Assembly (NCBI RefSeq): GCF_963678635.1
Contig: NC_087071.1
Span: 7,953,605 to 8,017,604, forward strand
Source of the DNA: Symsagittifera roscoffensis
Taxonomy: Eukaryota > Xenacoelomorpha > Acoela > Convolutidae
Direction: 5' to 3'
DNA length: 64,000 bases
The position numbers and the translations under genes are program-made. A model generated the notes under the pieces. That model was not told where the DNA came from. It did no database searches and was given only the letters and a program-made list of their open reading frames with translations. Below, piece by piece: positions 1 through 12,778 of the stretch (its first letter is position 1; the number at the start of each line of letters is the position of its first letter).

Positions 1-987
1 TGAAAAAACTGTGGAGAAGATCTCAATCTTCCCAGCCAACGAATAAAATACGGTTATTTTCCATTGTTCAAGTTTTGTTGGGGCTTTGTGCGCTAAGCGT
101 CCAAGAATTGTCATCTTTTTTGAACTGATTTGCTTTTTGTACAGTCAGGTATAAATAACATGGTCCTGTATTTCAACTGAATTTTAAGAAAAACAAAATT
201 GTTGATCGGCACCAACAAAACTATTAAATTTTTAATCTATCAGAAAGAAGCAGCTTCGTGTACAAAATGTTTTATTTTGGTGAAATAGACCTCGAAAAAG
301 GTGTTTTTGTTCCGGAAAAAAATGAAAATATATAGTGTTGGAAAAAGTGTTTTGTTTCGGGTAATGTTGGTATCATTTATTGAAAGCCGCATCTGTGTTG
401 CTCGTATGTAGACTGCAAACATATGCGTAGCATAAAATAAAGGGAAACAGGTATCCTTTATCCTTCGATAACACGTATACTAAGGAATGATGGCAAAATG
501 GTCTTCTGATCTAACCTAGAACTCGAAAGTTCTCAAAAAAATGGAAAAACTTTTCAACAATTCAAAACTCAAAAATGACTTGTACCATTAATGAAAAACA
601 GAAAAAGGTCTAATGCACCAAATGGCCCAAAATCAATTTTATTATATCTTGAGATATATTGTATGCAGACGAATCTGATTGCCTAACATTAGCCAATCAA
701 ATTCAAAACGTTTGTCAAGCAATTCAACCAAAACTTCCAGCAGATAAAATATTGATCGATAATATCAAAACATTAGTTTTTGTCCTATAATAAAACTATG
801 TTCAAGTCAGATGGTAGGTTTCTTTCTCAATCAAGAAAAGTTGAAAAATTGGCTCCAGCAGATAAAAAACGTTATTGATTCGGCCATGTCGGCCAATAGT
901 TTTATCTGCTTGAAATTTTAATTGAAATACACGGCCTTCTCCACAGATTGTGGTCCTTCACCACAGTTTTTTCATCCCAAAATGAGT
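1..987. mobile_element. Partial copy of long-TIR DNA element (window-truncated)
   Basis: This stretch is nearly the same as 13,053-14,026 in the same orientation, with scattered substitutions and small indels. It starts inside the left arm of that element, at the bases following gggatgaaaaaactgtgg, and ends at the matching inverted motif ccacagttttttcatccc near 985. After that it diverges from the complete copy, so the outer right arm is missing or replaced. Both copies keep a short minus-strand open stretch of 60 codons (240-422 here, 13,275-13,457 there), which I read as shared repeat sequence, not a gene. No transposase is visible. The left part lies outside the window. Confidence 0.85.
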
Positions 988-1606
988 TCTTAATTCCATC
1001 CAGTGAATTTCTTAGCCATAGGGAAATCTATAAATGGGAAATTCGGGCGCCGAAAAAAACTTACCACCTGAAACTTACCATCTGAAACCTCGTATCTTAA
1101 TACATTGGGAAATCTATACCCTATGTTAATACATAGGGTGAAGACCGGATACTCTATAGCCTAAGTGACTACATGGGGGTCTTCACAAAAAAACGCCCAA
1201 CCCCCCCGGATGAACTGCCCCGACATGTACTACTCAAAACTGAAAAAGTCAATACCAGCATGAACAAAGAAGACAAATGAAGAAAGCTCTTTATTTGGCT
1301 ATGAGAACGGCATGATAAACATAGGATCTCAGGATGTAAGCTTTCACCCAGTTACCGCATCAGGGCGTTTTTCCAGTTTCTTAACCCCGCCCCTCCTATG
1401 TACTTATAACATTATTTTCTTTCAGAATAGTTCCAACGACAAATATCATGTAAGAAAAATACTGTAGGAAGTGGTTCATGTGTCCGTTCTGACACGTTTG
1501 ATGGCAGTTCAAAACATCAGAAATGATTTTAAACAGTTTTAGTAAGTCTAATTTTCAAAGGGTGTTTTTACTAAAGGGAAACTGGAAAAATTTAGCCTAT
1601 ATCAGT
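988..1606. other. Intergenic: 3' flank of the minus-strand host gene
   Basis: No coding sequence seen. It contains a small hairpin at 1,118-1,139, a twice-repeated splice-like motif near 1,050-1,076, and a minus-strand AATAAA (tttatt on the plus strand at 1,290-1,295). The AATAAA lies about 310 bases beyond the stop codon of the gene that ends at 1,607 and could be its polyadenylation signal. Confidence 0.4.
1118..1139. repeat. Short perfect hairpin
   Basis: Nine-base arms ACCCTATGT and ACATAGGGT flank a 4-base loop. No function is evident. Confidence 0.7.
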
Positions 1607-4600
1607 TCAAACTAAAACTGTTGTTTGCTTCGTCAAAAAATCTTGGACTGCTTCCTGGTTCCATTTAGCAATGGTCTTTGAGATGACTGGAAGCTTTACG
1701 TCTGACCAAATTTTCTTGGGTCCATATAATCCTACATTCCCATTGACAGTTACTGCCATCTGAAACAGTAGAAAGTATCAATATAACTTCAAATTTTTGA
1801 CGATAAATTTGCGCATTCTTTTTCCAGCCCCACTCTTCGGTTTTCTGGGATTGTATTTAAACTTCAGTATGAACCCTTTTTCGAAAAAACTGAAAAAAAA
1901 ACTTATTTTCGATTACCAGAAGAAGGTTTGCATAATCGATGATCTAATTACGATTTTTTCCCATAAACCACGTCTATTAACCTTATCTTGATCTGCAATT
2001 AAAATTTTCAGAAGAAAATCAAGTTTATACTATGAAAACTATACAAAAGAGTTTTTTGTGGCTTTGTTAAATAATTTGTTGAGTTTAGCCCAATCTGCGT
2101 CATAATTATTTGCAAGCAAGTTTTCGCATGTTCTCTAATCTTTCTATGATTTTATACTTCTAACGACAGAAATATCCCATTGAGACAGTTGATAGCACAA
2201 TAAAAGCAATTAAAAATGAATTTAGATATAAAAAAAATTCGTGCATGGAAACATGGTTCGCTAAAAGATTTTCTCTAAAAAACAAAATGAAAAATACCTG
2301 AAAAAAGAACAGTGATGTTAGTTTTGAACAAGTAGAATTTAATTTGAAAAACAGAGGTTGTCAGTGATTCAATTTTCAAACGTTTCTCTAACAGACTGCG
2401 CTTTTTCTACTAAGCAGTACGTAAATTTGGCAAGTTTTCACTAATGTTTAAACTAAACATGGAAAAATCATATATTATGACAACGTGAAATTAGTTCAGA
2501 TGAGAATGTTTGCATGATTAAACTAACTATTATGAACCCGTTTAAAACGCATTACGCACGTCTTAGGACCAGGCCTTCAGCCATGTTAACACCTAGGGCA
2601 GCCAGGAAATCTAATAATTCGAAATGAACGTGATCGAATTGGAAGTAAGCCGCAATTTTTAGAGAATTTCTTAAATTTTACAACTTACCCTGTCCAAAAT
2701 CCAACCATCGTTATTGGTGCTGTAAAACGCCACCCTTATATAGGGAAACACTTCGTCTTTTCTCATGGCTATGTTTCCTGGACATGACAAATTCATCGGA
2801 AAAAAGTCCCAACTAAACACTGTGCAACATTTCAACAATTTATTTAATAATGGGTCATTTGATAGTTTGAGTTTCTTTTTGATGTTTGTGTCTTTCAAAA
2901 TCCAAGTGACCAAAGTTGTGAAAAAACCTTTTTGGCTAGATAAAAAAAGAGGAAATATAGGTTAGCAAATTTGTATTGCAGGTTTTTTGTTTCTAGGTAT
3001 CTGCCTTAACCGCTCCTCTAAATTTTCATCGCCATATTGCTTTTTGCCTGAGTAATCAATCATGTTGTACGCAAAACGTTTCCGGACTCGTAAGCAAGCG
3101 GATCATTGATTAAATCTCAGCAAAAATCAAGCATATTTAACCCTTCCGCAAAAGAAAGTTGTATCTTTGCTAGTAAGCATTTTTAATATTCGGAAAGGTT
3201 TGCAGAAAGTATGTTGCAAGTTTCAGTAGAAAGGATGAAATAGAATTAGTAGGCCATTTTGTTAATCAATTATTGTTAAAGCAGTTTTTGGTGGTTTGAG
3301 CAAACGTTGATCAAAGAAAAACGGATATTTACAGTACTTACCTTATTTTTTTACCTTAAAAAGTATTGCATTTGACTGGTGGCGTTTAAATTTTAGTTTT
3401 TACGAGTTTGACTGAAAGTTTAAAAAATGAAAATTTAAAGTTTTTTGTTATCATGACCATGTATTTTTTCCAGCTTATCCTCCACATGCTATGCAAAATT
3501 TAAAGGGATGTACTTCGCGTCTCGTACTCTAATAATTTGATAAAACATGTCAAATCATACATTGACAGAAGATTTTTATATATGTTCGAAAATTGATAAA
3601 ACTGAAAAATCGAATAATCAGAACAAAAAAAAATTTCAAACAATTTTTCTGAGTGTAATTTTGTTCATGGCATTTTTTTTGTGATTGTCAAAATAGCTGG
3701 AAATTATTTTAACAAACAACGAGTGGCTTGAGGCCAAATTTTGTGTTTTGTGTATTTAGTTAGTTTTTCTGATCTTCCTTTGTTTTTTTTCGTTTCCATT
3801 AATAATATCGACAAAATTTTAAGAAGTTTTATAGATTGTCTCTGGATTCTAGAGACCTATGCAGACCAAATTGTGACCAATTCAGTGCACAGTTTGGCCT
3901 TGAACTGTTTTTACTTCCGGACAACAATTTCTTTTAAAGGGTGTAAAACCAACTCAAAATAATAAAATAAAAAGTCGCAAACTGAGTGAATATAAAAATT
4001 ACCACAAGCATAAGTCTATTCTTACTTTCTTCGAAAGTTACGACAAAAATATGTCTTTTCCGACGTGTGTAAATACAAAAAATCTACTACATCAGTTGAA
4101 CAAAAATTATAAATTCTGACCACTTCATAGACCTACAATAAACAAATGTTTACTTTTTCAACTTAGTTTTTGCAATTACCTTCCACGGTTTCTAATTTTA
4201 TCGAAACTAAAATGACAATTTTCGCCAAGATCCGTCTCCGCAACGAATTGAAAGAGGGATTTCGAACTAGCATCATCTTTTGATGCAGTCCTGTAGAACA
4301 CTTGGTCTATAACTGAAACAAAAAAAACCGTATATTTGGTAAAGAAGAGCTTTTTCTAGTATTTACTATTTTCTTGCCTACTTAATCGTAAATTAGTCGT
4401 AACTACAATGAATCCAGAATTTTTTTTCCAAAAAATGCCAAAAGGTAAGAACTTTTGAACAATTGTTTATAATAGAAGATTGCTTCATAAGGTCAACAAG
4501 ATTCATCCAAAATTGCAGCGTATATAAATAAAAAAACTTTTCACACACTTCACAAAATATTAACTCATCAAAAACAAAAAACTTTTACGAAATAATCTCG

Positions 4601-6331
4601 GGTAGAATTGAACTATTGATACTGTGTAGCCTCAGAATAATTTTGAAGTTTTATTTTTTCTTTTTTCAAAGTCTACTTGTCACAGGAGAATAGGCTTTTT
4701 AACGAGAAACAAATATCTCTTTTGCCAAAAAGGTTACTTTTAAATGTGGTTAGACAAAAATGTGGTTATCAAAGAGATCCAAACTATGTTAAAACTGCTT
4801 AACGTGCGTTTTCATACAATTCCATATAAAAAACCCTTGTATGAAAATCACATGATCAGCATTTTTCCATACAATGGAATTGTATTAAAAGCTTTTTTCC
4901 ATTCTATGGACTTATATGACAAGAAAACTTTTATCTAAAGTATTGTGTCTCGCGTTATATTTGTGCTTCGCTTTGAATATGTGATAAATCCAACGGGTTG
5001 AATTGGTGATATAGCTAGATGTCAAGTCAAATAAAACCCGAAAATCACCCAAAGTTATAGCAAAAAAGTAAGTTCTATAAATGATTACGAGGGCTCTGTC
5101 TTGATGAACTCAGAAGTTGAAAACCCTGGCCTGTTTTTTGGACAGATTTAGGTTATATTGTCGTCTAAAGGAAAAAAAATGTGATCCCCGAGAACCTTCA
5201 GTGTTAAGCTTGATTTTTTTGTAAAAAAATAAAGTGCATGGATAATATTATATGCAGAATTTTGAAAATTCGCTTGCAAAAAAATTTTGGTAACCGTTTT
5301 CTTTTCTTCATAAAAATGTTTTGTTGCGAATTGAATGAAAATAAAAAAAACTATACCTCTGATTTTAATTTTTTGAATGGAAAAAACCTTTATCCTTTTT
5401 TTCTCATAATTCAAAATTGTGTCCTTAGCTATTGTTTTTCCAAAATAAAATAACATTTGACGACTACTATGCTCTTATTCAAGGCCGAACACCCATTTTG
5501 CAAAGATTTTTGAAAAAAAAATAGTGAAGAAATTGGTTCTCAAACTAATTTCAGAAATTGGATAAACATTTTTTTTTGTTTTGAGTTGTATGATACGCAT
5601 TTTTGTTTTATGGAAATCAACTCGGGATAATTATTTTTTTATAAATCTCGACGATGCTTCGATATCATCATGATAATCGTAGAATGAAAACAATTTTTTC
5701 TCAAAACTTGTCCAAAAAACTGTAGTCTTTCTGGCAGAGTTCTGAGGTTTTCTTCAGTTGTTTATTTGCATTTTAACCTGATTTCTATCTAGCTCACGCG
5801 TGCTTGGGATGGGACAAATATAAAGATCATGATTTCTTGCCAAAAATCCTGAAATATCTTCTATTCATTCATAAGTACAACAAATTGAAGTATATGACAT
5901 TTTCAAAGAATAACAAAAAGTATTGACCCAAATGCTGAACTGTAGCGTATCAGACAAAATCGTCATTATAGTTTTGCACAAACAAGTAATTTATTATTGT
6001 TTCGGGGCCGTAAAACAAAATTCCGGATCTAGACTACAATCTCCGAAATTGCATCTTCTAAATAACTCCTCTCTTCGAGTTAAAATTATTAATTTAGCAT
6101 TCGAACTTTCTCTGGAGAAACCTAATTTTGTCGGAATCTGATTCGTAGAAAAATCAGTTAATTTAATCTTATTAATAATCTAGTACTTCTTTAAAAAGTA
6201 GGGCTGTTAAGTAGATTGAACTGACCTCAAAAAGAAATAGACTCACCGCATGGATCAAGATAGCACCAGAAAACTCGGCTCAATTGTCTCTCTTTACACG
6301 GGTTGTATTTTGGTTCAGAGTAGCTTTTCAA
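1607..6331 (-). CDS. Host gene, 3' part: four exons, protein unidentified (possibly PLAT/C2-like)
   Basis: Four minus-strand exons fit together. They are 6331-6247 (left edge of the exon uncertain, donor G|gtgag), 4312-4180 (acceptor tgtttcag, donor AG|gtaat), 2935-2689 (acceptor ttatctag, donor AGG|gtaag) and 1759-1607 (acceptor ctgtttcag, stop TGA). Split codons match at every junction (1/2, 2/1, 0/0), giving about 206 residues with no internal stop; introns are about 1,934, 1,244 and 929 bases. The part encoded by the first exon is cysteine-rich (YNPC..., WCYLDPC). The third exon ends in NNDGWILDR, a tryptophan-aspartate strand resembling the last strands of PLAT/C2-like domains; that resemblance is weak and is inference only. 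The 5' end is missing: no ATG is seen in the first exon, so more exons probably lie beyond 6.3 kb. Consistent phase across four exons makes a real gene much more likely than chance open frames. Confidence 0.6.
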
Positions 6332-6779
6332 CTTTGGATTGTTAGGTTCAAAATATTTCAGTCAATGCGTGGGATGAAAGTGACTCAGAAATTCTTCTTC
6401 TTAGCAACCGTTTTAAAGTTATTTAACATGCATGAACGAGTTTCCTTGAAGTTTTATTGACCCAAAGGCTTGAACTAAAAATTGACAGTAAGATAGCACG
6501 CAATGGAACTGCTTGATTTTACTCTGATATCTGGGCCAAATGACAGCAGCACGCGCGTTACACAGAACTCACGATTAACCATATATTTGGCCTGCAAATT
6601 TTCAGCATTGGACTCATAAAAATAAGAAAAAAAGGAAGAGTTTGCGTAGAAATCACAGAAACTTGCAAAGGCAGAAATTCAATTTTGAGTTCAACTGGTT
6701 TTTACTTAAGAAATAATCGAAATTGAGTTTGAAGAGAGTGCAATTGGTGCTGATAAAAAAAATTGAGTTTCTGCAGCAG
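6332..6779. other. AT-rich sequence, nothing recognised
   Basis: Either an intron or upstream flank of the minus-strand gene. No further exon with a convincing acceptor and donor was found before the LINE remnant begins. Confidence 0.4.
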
Positions 6780-8730
6780 CAAGCTCACAACACTCTGGAT
6801 GCAATGTCGCCATTGTCGCCAAAACATGTCGCCAAAACAAGAAAGCTGGATAACGAATGATATCTAAAATGCAAGTGCTAAAAAACTCAAACTATCAAAC
6901 GCGTATCAAAATGAGGGTAATTTCGAGGCAAAGCAAAAATGAGATAGAAAACTGTCAAAGTCAAAAAAATTGGTAGCAGAGAATGAAAAAGATTTTACAA
7001 CGGCCTATTTTTTGAAAACACTGGACAAATAAATAAATTTTTTTGAATATGTGAAATAAGTTTAAAAAAACTTCATTTACCGATGCTATAACTGTACATG
7101 AATTGAACGACCAGTTTGTAACAATCGGTACACAGGTGTCAACTGAATTTCAAAAACAGAGTGATTTATCCGAAATTATTGCAAACACAATATCATTCTT
7201 CTGTTACAAATTGATGAACTGGAATTTTATGACACAATGAAGCAACTGCCCAGCAAAAAGTCTGAAGATGACATGAGTCTGTCAAATTACTTAATAAAAA
7301 AATTAACCCTAATATAACAGCTCATTTGACCAGTACTTTTAATCAGATAATTAGTGAAGGTGTTTATCGCAGTTGTCTTGAAACAGCATAAGTAGTTACT
7401 ATGTTCAAAAAAGAGACAAGTCACTTCCATACAATTATAGAGCTATTTTTTAAAGTATAGTTAAAGATTTTGAAAAACTATTATCGAAACGAATAAATAA
7501 TTTTTTCAACAAGTTTGACGTCTTAAGCAATTAACAATCTGGATTTCGCAACAAACGCTCTACATTTGATGCTTTTGTGAAAACTTTAGAGGTTTTTAAA
7601 GAAAGCAAAATACTGATAAAATGACGCACTCCACACTCTAAGATCTATCTAAACATTTCGATACTGTCGATCATAACACCCCTATTCATAAGTACCACTT
7701 CTACGGACTGAGAGGCGTTCCTCGTATTTAACTGGAAATCTACTTCAGCAATAGAAACCAATAAGTCTTTTATTCGAACAATTGTTGAACAACAGAGAAG
7801 CTTCATTGTGGGGTACCTCAAGGTTCTGTTTTGGGTCCCCTGCTTTTTCTTATTTATATCAATGATCTTCCAAAATTATCACACATCAGTGAACGTATTT
7901 CTTTATGCGGATTGCACGAATATTTTTGGAACACTCCATGAAGCTGAAGAACTTTAAACAGATTAGAAAATAAGGTCGGAATGGATGGAAATTAAAAATT
8001 TTAAAACAAACAAAGAAAAAACTCAAATAATGATTACTAATTGAATAAAAAAGTTTGAAAGCTTTACCTGGAACCAAAACACAATTGAACTAAAAAGTGC
8101 AGTTAAATACCTGGGCTTTTTTGAGGATCAAAATGTTACCTCCATCCAACATATTGAATAAGAAAAAATGCAATCAATCCATATCTATTTTCTTATCAAA
8201 CAAAAGAGTTTCTCAGCTCATCATGCTGTTTATATAATATATCAATAGGGTGTACTAGTATACGGTGTTGCCAATGAAACTGCTTTAAAAAAATGCAAAA
8301 AGAAAATTTTTTTAAATTTGAATTGCGTTTTGCCTCAGAAAAACACAAGCGCTAAGGACTGTGAGAAGGGAATTTGCTCAATCAACAAAATACACGTATA
8401 CGAACTGCTGGAATTACTCTCTAAAAGATTAAGTTGACAACATGAAAATGACAACGTGAACACTTTCATTTCAAAACATGAAATCGACAAATCACTCGAA
8501 ACCACTAGAAGAAAGAAATCACTAAAAACAAAGAAAATAAACACGAAATAACAAAAAATTAGTATCTGTGCGATTACGGACACTACATAATTCTCTAATT
8601 GAATTTCAATATGAATATCAAGGAAGAAATTTTAATCGAGTCTAAACAGTCTATAGACAACCTTATGCATAAAGTCAGAGATACTTATTTAATTGATTGC
8701 GACTACTCCAACAAATTAATTTGCTAGAAA
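6780..8730 (+). pseudogene. Dead non-LTR retrotransposon (Jockey/CR1-type) reverse transcriptase
   Basis: Reading across frames shows the hallmarks of a LINE ORF2. There is a lysine-tryptophan linker after the endonuclease (about 6,840), an FKK...K-LPYNYR block (about 7,405), a GFR...ST-D block (about 7,550), D-LSK-FDTVDH (about 7,645), the core [21 protein letters not shown] (7,809-7,873), the catalytic box (about 7,905) and a C-terminal region to about 8,700. Many stops and frameshifts interrupt it. The catalytic box reads YADC, so the second aspartate of the Y-A-D-D motif is lost. No endonuclease domain is recognisable upstream, so the copy is probably 5'-truncated, as is usual for LINEs. 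Family assignment beyond Jockey/CR1-like is not possible here. Confidence 0.85.
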
Positions 8731-9716
8731 AAAATTGAGTTTTTTAGTTGATTTTTTCCTTTTTAATTAATTGAAATTTAAGGCGAACACTCAAAAACTT
8801 TTACTGCCTTTTTTGCTGGTAAATTTTAATGTAAAAATTATCAGTTAGATGCAAGATAAAGGAACTGTAACATTTTGAATTATTTTGATTCTGTATAAAT
8901 GTATATTGGATTCTCTAGATATTATCTTTTTTCTGTATAAATGTTACTTAGATTCAACAATCAGGTCCATTTAATATAATACTTAAACGAAAGTTCTCAG
9001 CGGCGCTTCAACAGGTTTAATTTCCTTCTGTGATTGCTCATGTTGGTGTTTTTTCAAGAATAGGTCCTCTGTATTTTTGGATTGTTGCACTACTTGAAAC
9101 AAATTTATTTATTTTTTAATCATGCATGTGAAATTAAACTAAAGATGCACAACTTAAAGTTTTAGTGAAAAAAAATTTCGGATTGTTTTTTTCCTCAAAC
9201 TTTAAATTTTTAGATTAGTTTGAGTCGGTTTCTAGAGAATTTTTTCACAACCTGACAAAATTGTACCAGCAAGAAATTAAAAACTTTCCGAAGTTAATTT
9301 TTCGGAAAAGTGTTTTTTTTTTGTAAGAAAAAGCAATTTTCTAACTTTGTTTCTAAATATTTTAAAATTATATCGTTTATATGGAAAAACATACTGCAGT
9401 AGAACGCTTATAAGGTTAGTTGTGTGGGATTAAGTAAGTTAACTACAATTCTGATTAAAAGTTTTTATTAATTTTATTTTTGAATACAATTTGACTAGAT
9501 AATGTTTTGAACATTGTTTCACACATAAAAAGTCCATAGCTTGTAATTGCTTGCAAGTACAGATTGTGCAAAATTTTTTTTAAAATTCTATAAAATTATT
9601 GTTCAAACTGATAATTTTTGCAAGCATGATTTAAAAAAGTCACAAAAAGTATCTTTCTCAACAATGAAAAGCTTAATGAAAAGCTTAGTATGTTTAAAGA
9701 TTGGGCGTTCGGAGGT
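8731..9716. other. AT-rich intergenic sequence
   Basis: No gene, repeat or RNA structure recognised. Long runs of T and A dominate. Confidence 0.4.
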
Positions 9717-9957
9717 TTAGGTGAAGCAATGTTGAAACCTAAGAGCGGGCACGATCTGGCTTGATTTCTCATAATGTGGCCCCTGAAAGTTTTGGCAGTT
9801 CTTAGTTGTTTTAGTAGATACATGGTTAACTGATGTTGAAAAAAGTTGCGTGCGAATTTTCAAAATAGGCCTAATTGATTGAAATAGTTGCAAAAGATTT
9901 GTACCGTTCCAGTTGACTCGAAAATTGTTATCGAACCCGTTGAAGACATTTTGGTAT
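9717..9957 (-). other. Weak candidate exon
   Basis: A minus-strand open stretch of 80 codons follows a good acceptor (pyrimidine-rich ...ctttttttag at 9,958-9,959) and ends in TAA at 9,717. Its composition (FDNNFRVNWNG...) looks more protein-like than the surrounding noise, and a second acceptor-like aactttcag occurs inside it. I see no partner exon with matching phase, so it may be chance. Confidence 0.2.
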
Positions 9958-12778
9958 CTAAAAAAAAGAAAAAACCGAACATTCTTTGATAGATAACATT
10001 TTTCATCGGATCTAATTTTAATCTTATGTGTGCTAACCATAGGTATCAGAATGTTTGGTCTGTAGCAATTCGGGTCTAATTTTTTCCGTCTGATTTAATC
10101 GATTTATAATTGATTGGTAACGCGGAATGAACATAAACAGTTTTCGATTTTATAAAATTAGGGCTTGCGGTGACCGGGCAAGCAGTTTTATGGCTTGAAC
10201 AGGTTTTCCTATGTGAACAACAGAACTTGAGTTTACCTAATATCATATTATTTTTATACTCTCCCACTCATTCAGTGGTGCCAAAAATAAACTTCTGTCT
10301 AAGGAAAAACATCAAAAATCGGGAAGGCTGAGATAATCTGGAATAACCCTTCCCGGTAGTAAAGAAGGAAACTGACCATGAACAAGCTTCCCGATAGTTT
10401 TTTTCATCAAATATCAAAATGCAGGAAGAGTCTATGGTTGAACTCTGTGTTATTACTCTTTTAAATTTTTCACCGGATACGTACTGAATTTAAATTAGTA
10501 TCCTTTTTTTTCTTATTCATGAGATGAGGAACTATGAGTTAAGAGTTGGCCGATCCATCTCTGATGGATATTAAAGACTCTATTAAGCGAAAACATTTGG
10601 TAAATATTTTAACCCCTCCTTTTTTGAGTACCCACGTGGTCTGGGGATACTGAGAACTTTTAACTAGTTACTATTTATTTTGTATGTTTCGTCCGCTAGC
10701 GTTCAAGCCATAACTTGTTTTTCGACCCAAATTACGAAAGACTACAATAAATTGGCTTTAGCATAGACTGTGAAAGCACATATGATCTAATAGCCGATTG
10801 CTTATTGATTAAACAAACTCCATTGGAATTTAAACTAAATTCTTACCTATTTTTGCGTCTAATATTGTTTTACTTAAGCGTTTTGTTTCCACACACTTCA
10901 GGGACCAGAAGCAGCGACCAATTTAGCTTATTGTTTACCTTCAATTGTCAGGTCAAACCAACTTACAAAATTTACAACAAAACCCCTAAGCCCTCATGTT
11001 TATCACTCATTTTTTGTTCAAATAAAGTTAAGTTCAACGCTTTAAAAAACTAATGGTTTCTCGGACAAATCATTCAACAGAGCTGAAGTTTAAACCGAGA
11101 TCATCTATTCAAAATCAGTGGCTTTCAGAAGCTGATTGACTTTCAAGACCTCAACGTTGGAAGACCTTAAGTGTTTGAACTATTAGATCCAGACAAATTA
11201 TCAATCTTAAATTGCCACATAACAGTTGAAATTTCAGTTTGTAAATCTTCTTACAATTATTTATGTTTTTTTAGGAATTATTGAAATCTTGTAATTGTGA
11301 GGAGTTACACAATGAATTTAATTTCGTTTTATTGATGAAATTGATTGCGTACTTTTTCTGTTTTTATTGTGCACAAGTTCTTATTGCAAAATAGCAGATT
11401 TGACTTTACACAATTAGCAATTTTAAGGCTTTTTTTCTATTTTCTGCAATGATTTTACAAACCAATCAAGCAAAGCTCTATCGTTTTCTTTCTGCTAGTT
11501 GTCAAATTATTATTTTTACCTCGAATAATTACAAGTTCAAATCAATTAGGTTTTTATGATTTATTTTCTTCTTTTGACCACCCGTACACAGTATAGGCCC
11601 TTTTCTAGACAAAAATTTTAAATAGATTATCTTACCAAGTTTTCTCGTATTTTTTGAACCGGAGTGATTCTCTTCTCTTAGATTTTGTTTAACCATTTGT
11701 TTTCTGATAAACGAAGAACAATCAAAATTTTTTAAAAATATTCTTCGAAATGAGTTTCAATTTTTTACGTGTTTTGTTTTGCGATAAATACGATTGAGAT
11801 TAATTGCCCTTGCTTTACATTCGGAGGCACATCTTATAGTGCGCAAAAAAATCTTAAAAGTTCTTAGACTGATTTTGAACCTCGAAACTATCATCTTCCA
11901 GTTTTTCCCAGGCCAAACATTTTCTTGTTTGATTAGTTTTCTTGTCTCCACAGTAAGCTTTCTGATGACTAGAACAACTAGGTTCCCATTCGCTCAAATA
12001 ATTGGCCCTTCTACAATATAAAATTTGGTTAAAAACAATAAATTGGTTAGTACCAAGGTCAAACAAACTGAATAAATTACACTAACAGAATCAACAGCTC
12101 AAATTATATTTGAATAATTAAAAAAAACTTAGTGCACCCTTGTTGCCTCTGCTTTTGCAATACTTGTATGAAGATTATCTTTGAAAAATAACGGTTAACT
12201 ATTAGTAGTTTAAACCCCGAATAAGCAAATATCAAGATTGTTTCCTTCAGAAATTTTTTCTTTTTTACTTACACCTTACAGCGGTATCGAAAAATAGCAT
12301 AAGCTTTCATAAAAGTTTTGTAGCTGGAAGTCAGTGTCCAATATTGCTTAAACGATATACTGACAAAATCGTTGTTAGCGCGTGCTAATGTACGACTGAT
12401 TTCTAATTTGTCGATGATTTAGTCATTTCCTTAATAATATCTTGGGTGAATTTTCAAGCCAACGACTTCATAGAGCTAAAAAAAACCTTTAAATATTGTT
12501 ACCTGACTTCAAGCTTATATCGGTTGTCTCGGTTTTGATTAAATGTTTTGAACTAATTTCGTCTTTTGCCAAATTCTGCTAGCTTGAGAATGGTAGGCCC
12601 AGTTGATCTCATACGGTTCACAAAAATGTTGAAGCCGCGAAAACGCGAATAAATTATTTTATAATAATAACCGAAAAAAAAGTTGTAAGTACTAAAACTT
12701 GAGTTACAAACTCAAAATTTTTTTCCTGTTATTTTTTAAAACCGTCCTTAAATATTTTTTTTTTTAAAAAGTAAATTT
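9958..12778. other. AT-rich intergenic sequence
   Basis: Several open stretches of 60-80 codons occur on both strands around 10.1, 10.8 and 11.8-12.0 kb. They overlap each other on opposite strands, lack splice context and show no recognisable motif. I do not call genes here. Confidence 0.4.

Noticed and set aside
240-422. 60-codon minus-strand frame repeated at 13,275-13,457
   Set aside because: Both lie in copies of the same non-autonomous element, so identity reflects repeat copying; no domain and no expression signal.
9717-9957. Extending the host gene with this stretch as an upstream exon
   Set aside because: The frame ends in a stop before any clear donor, so it cannot be joined in phase to the exon at 6,247-6,331 without assuming an unproven internal donor.
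10076-12066. Overlapping 60-80-codon frames on both strands
   Set aside because: No splice context, motifs or phase partners, and they overlap each other on opposite strands.
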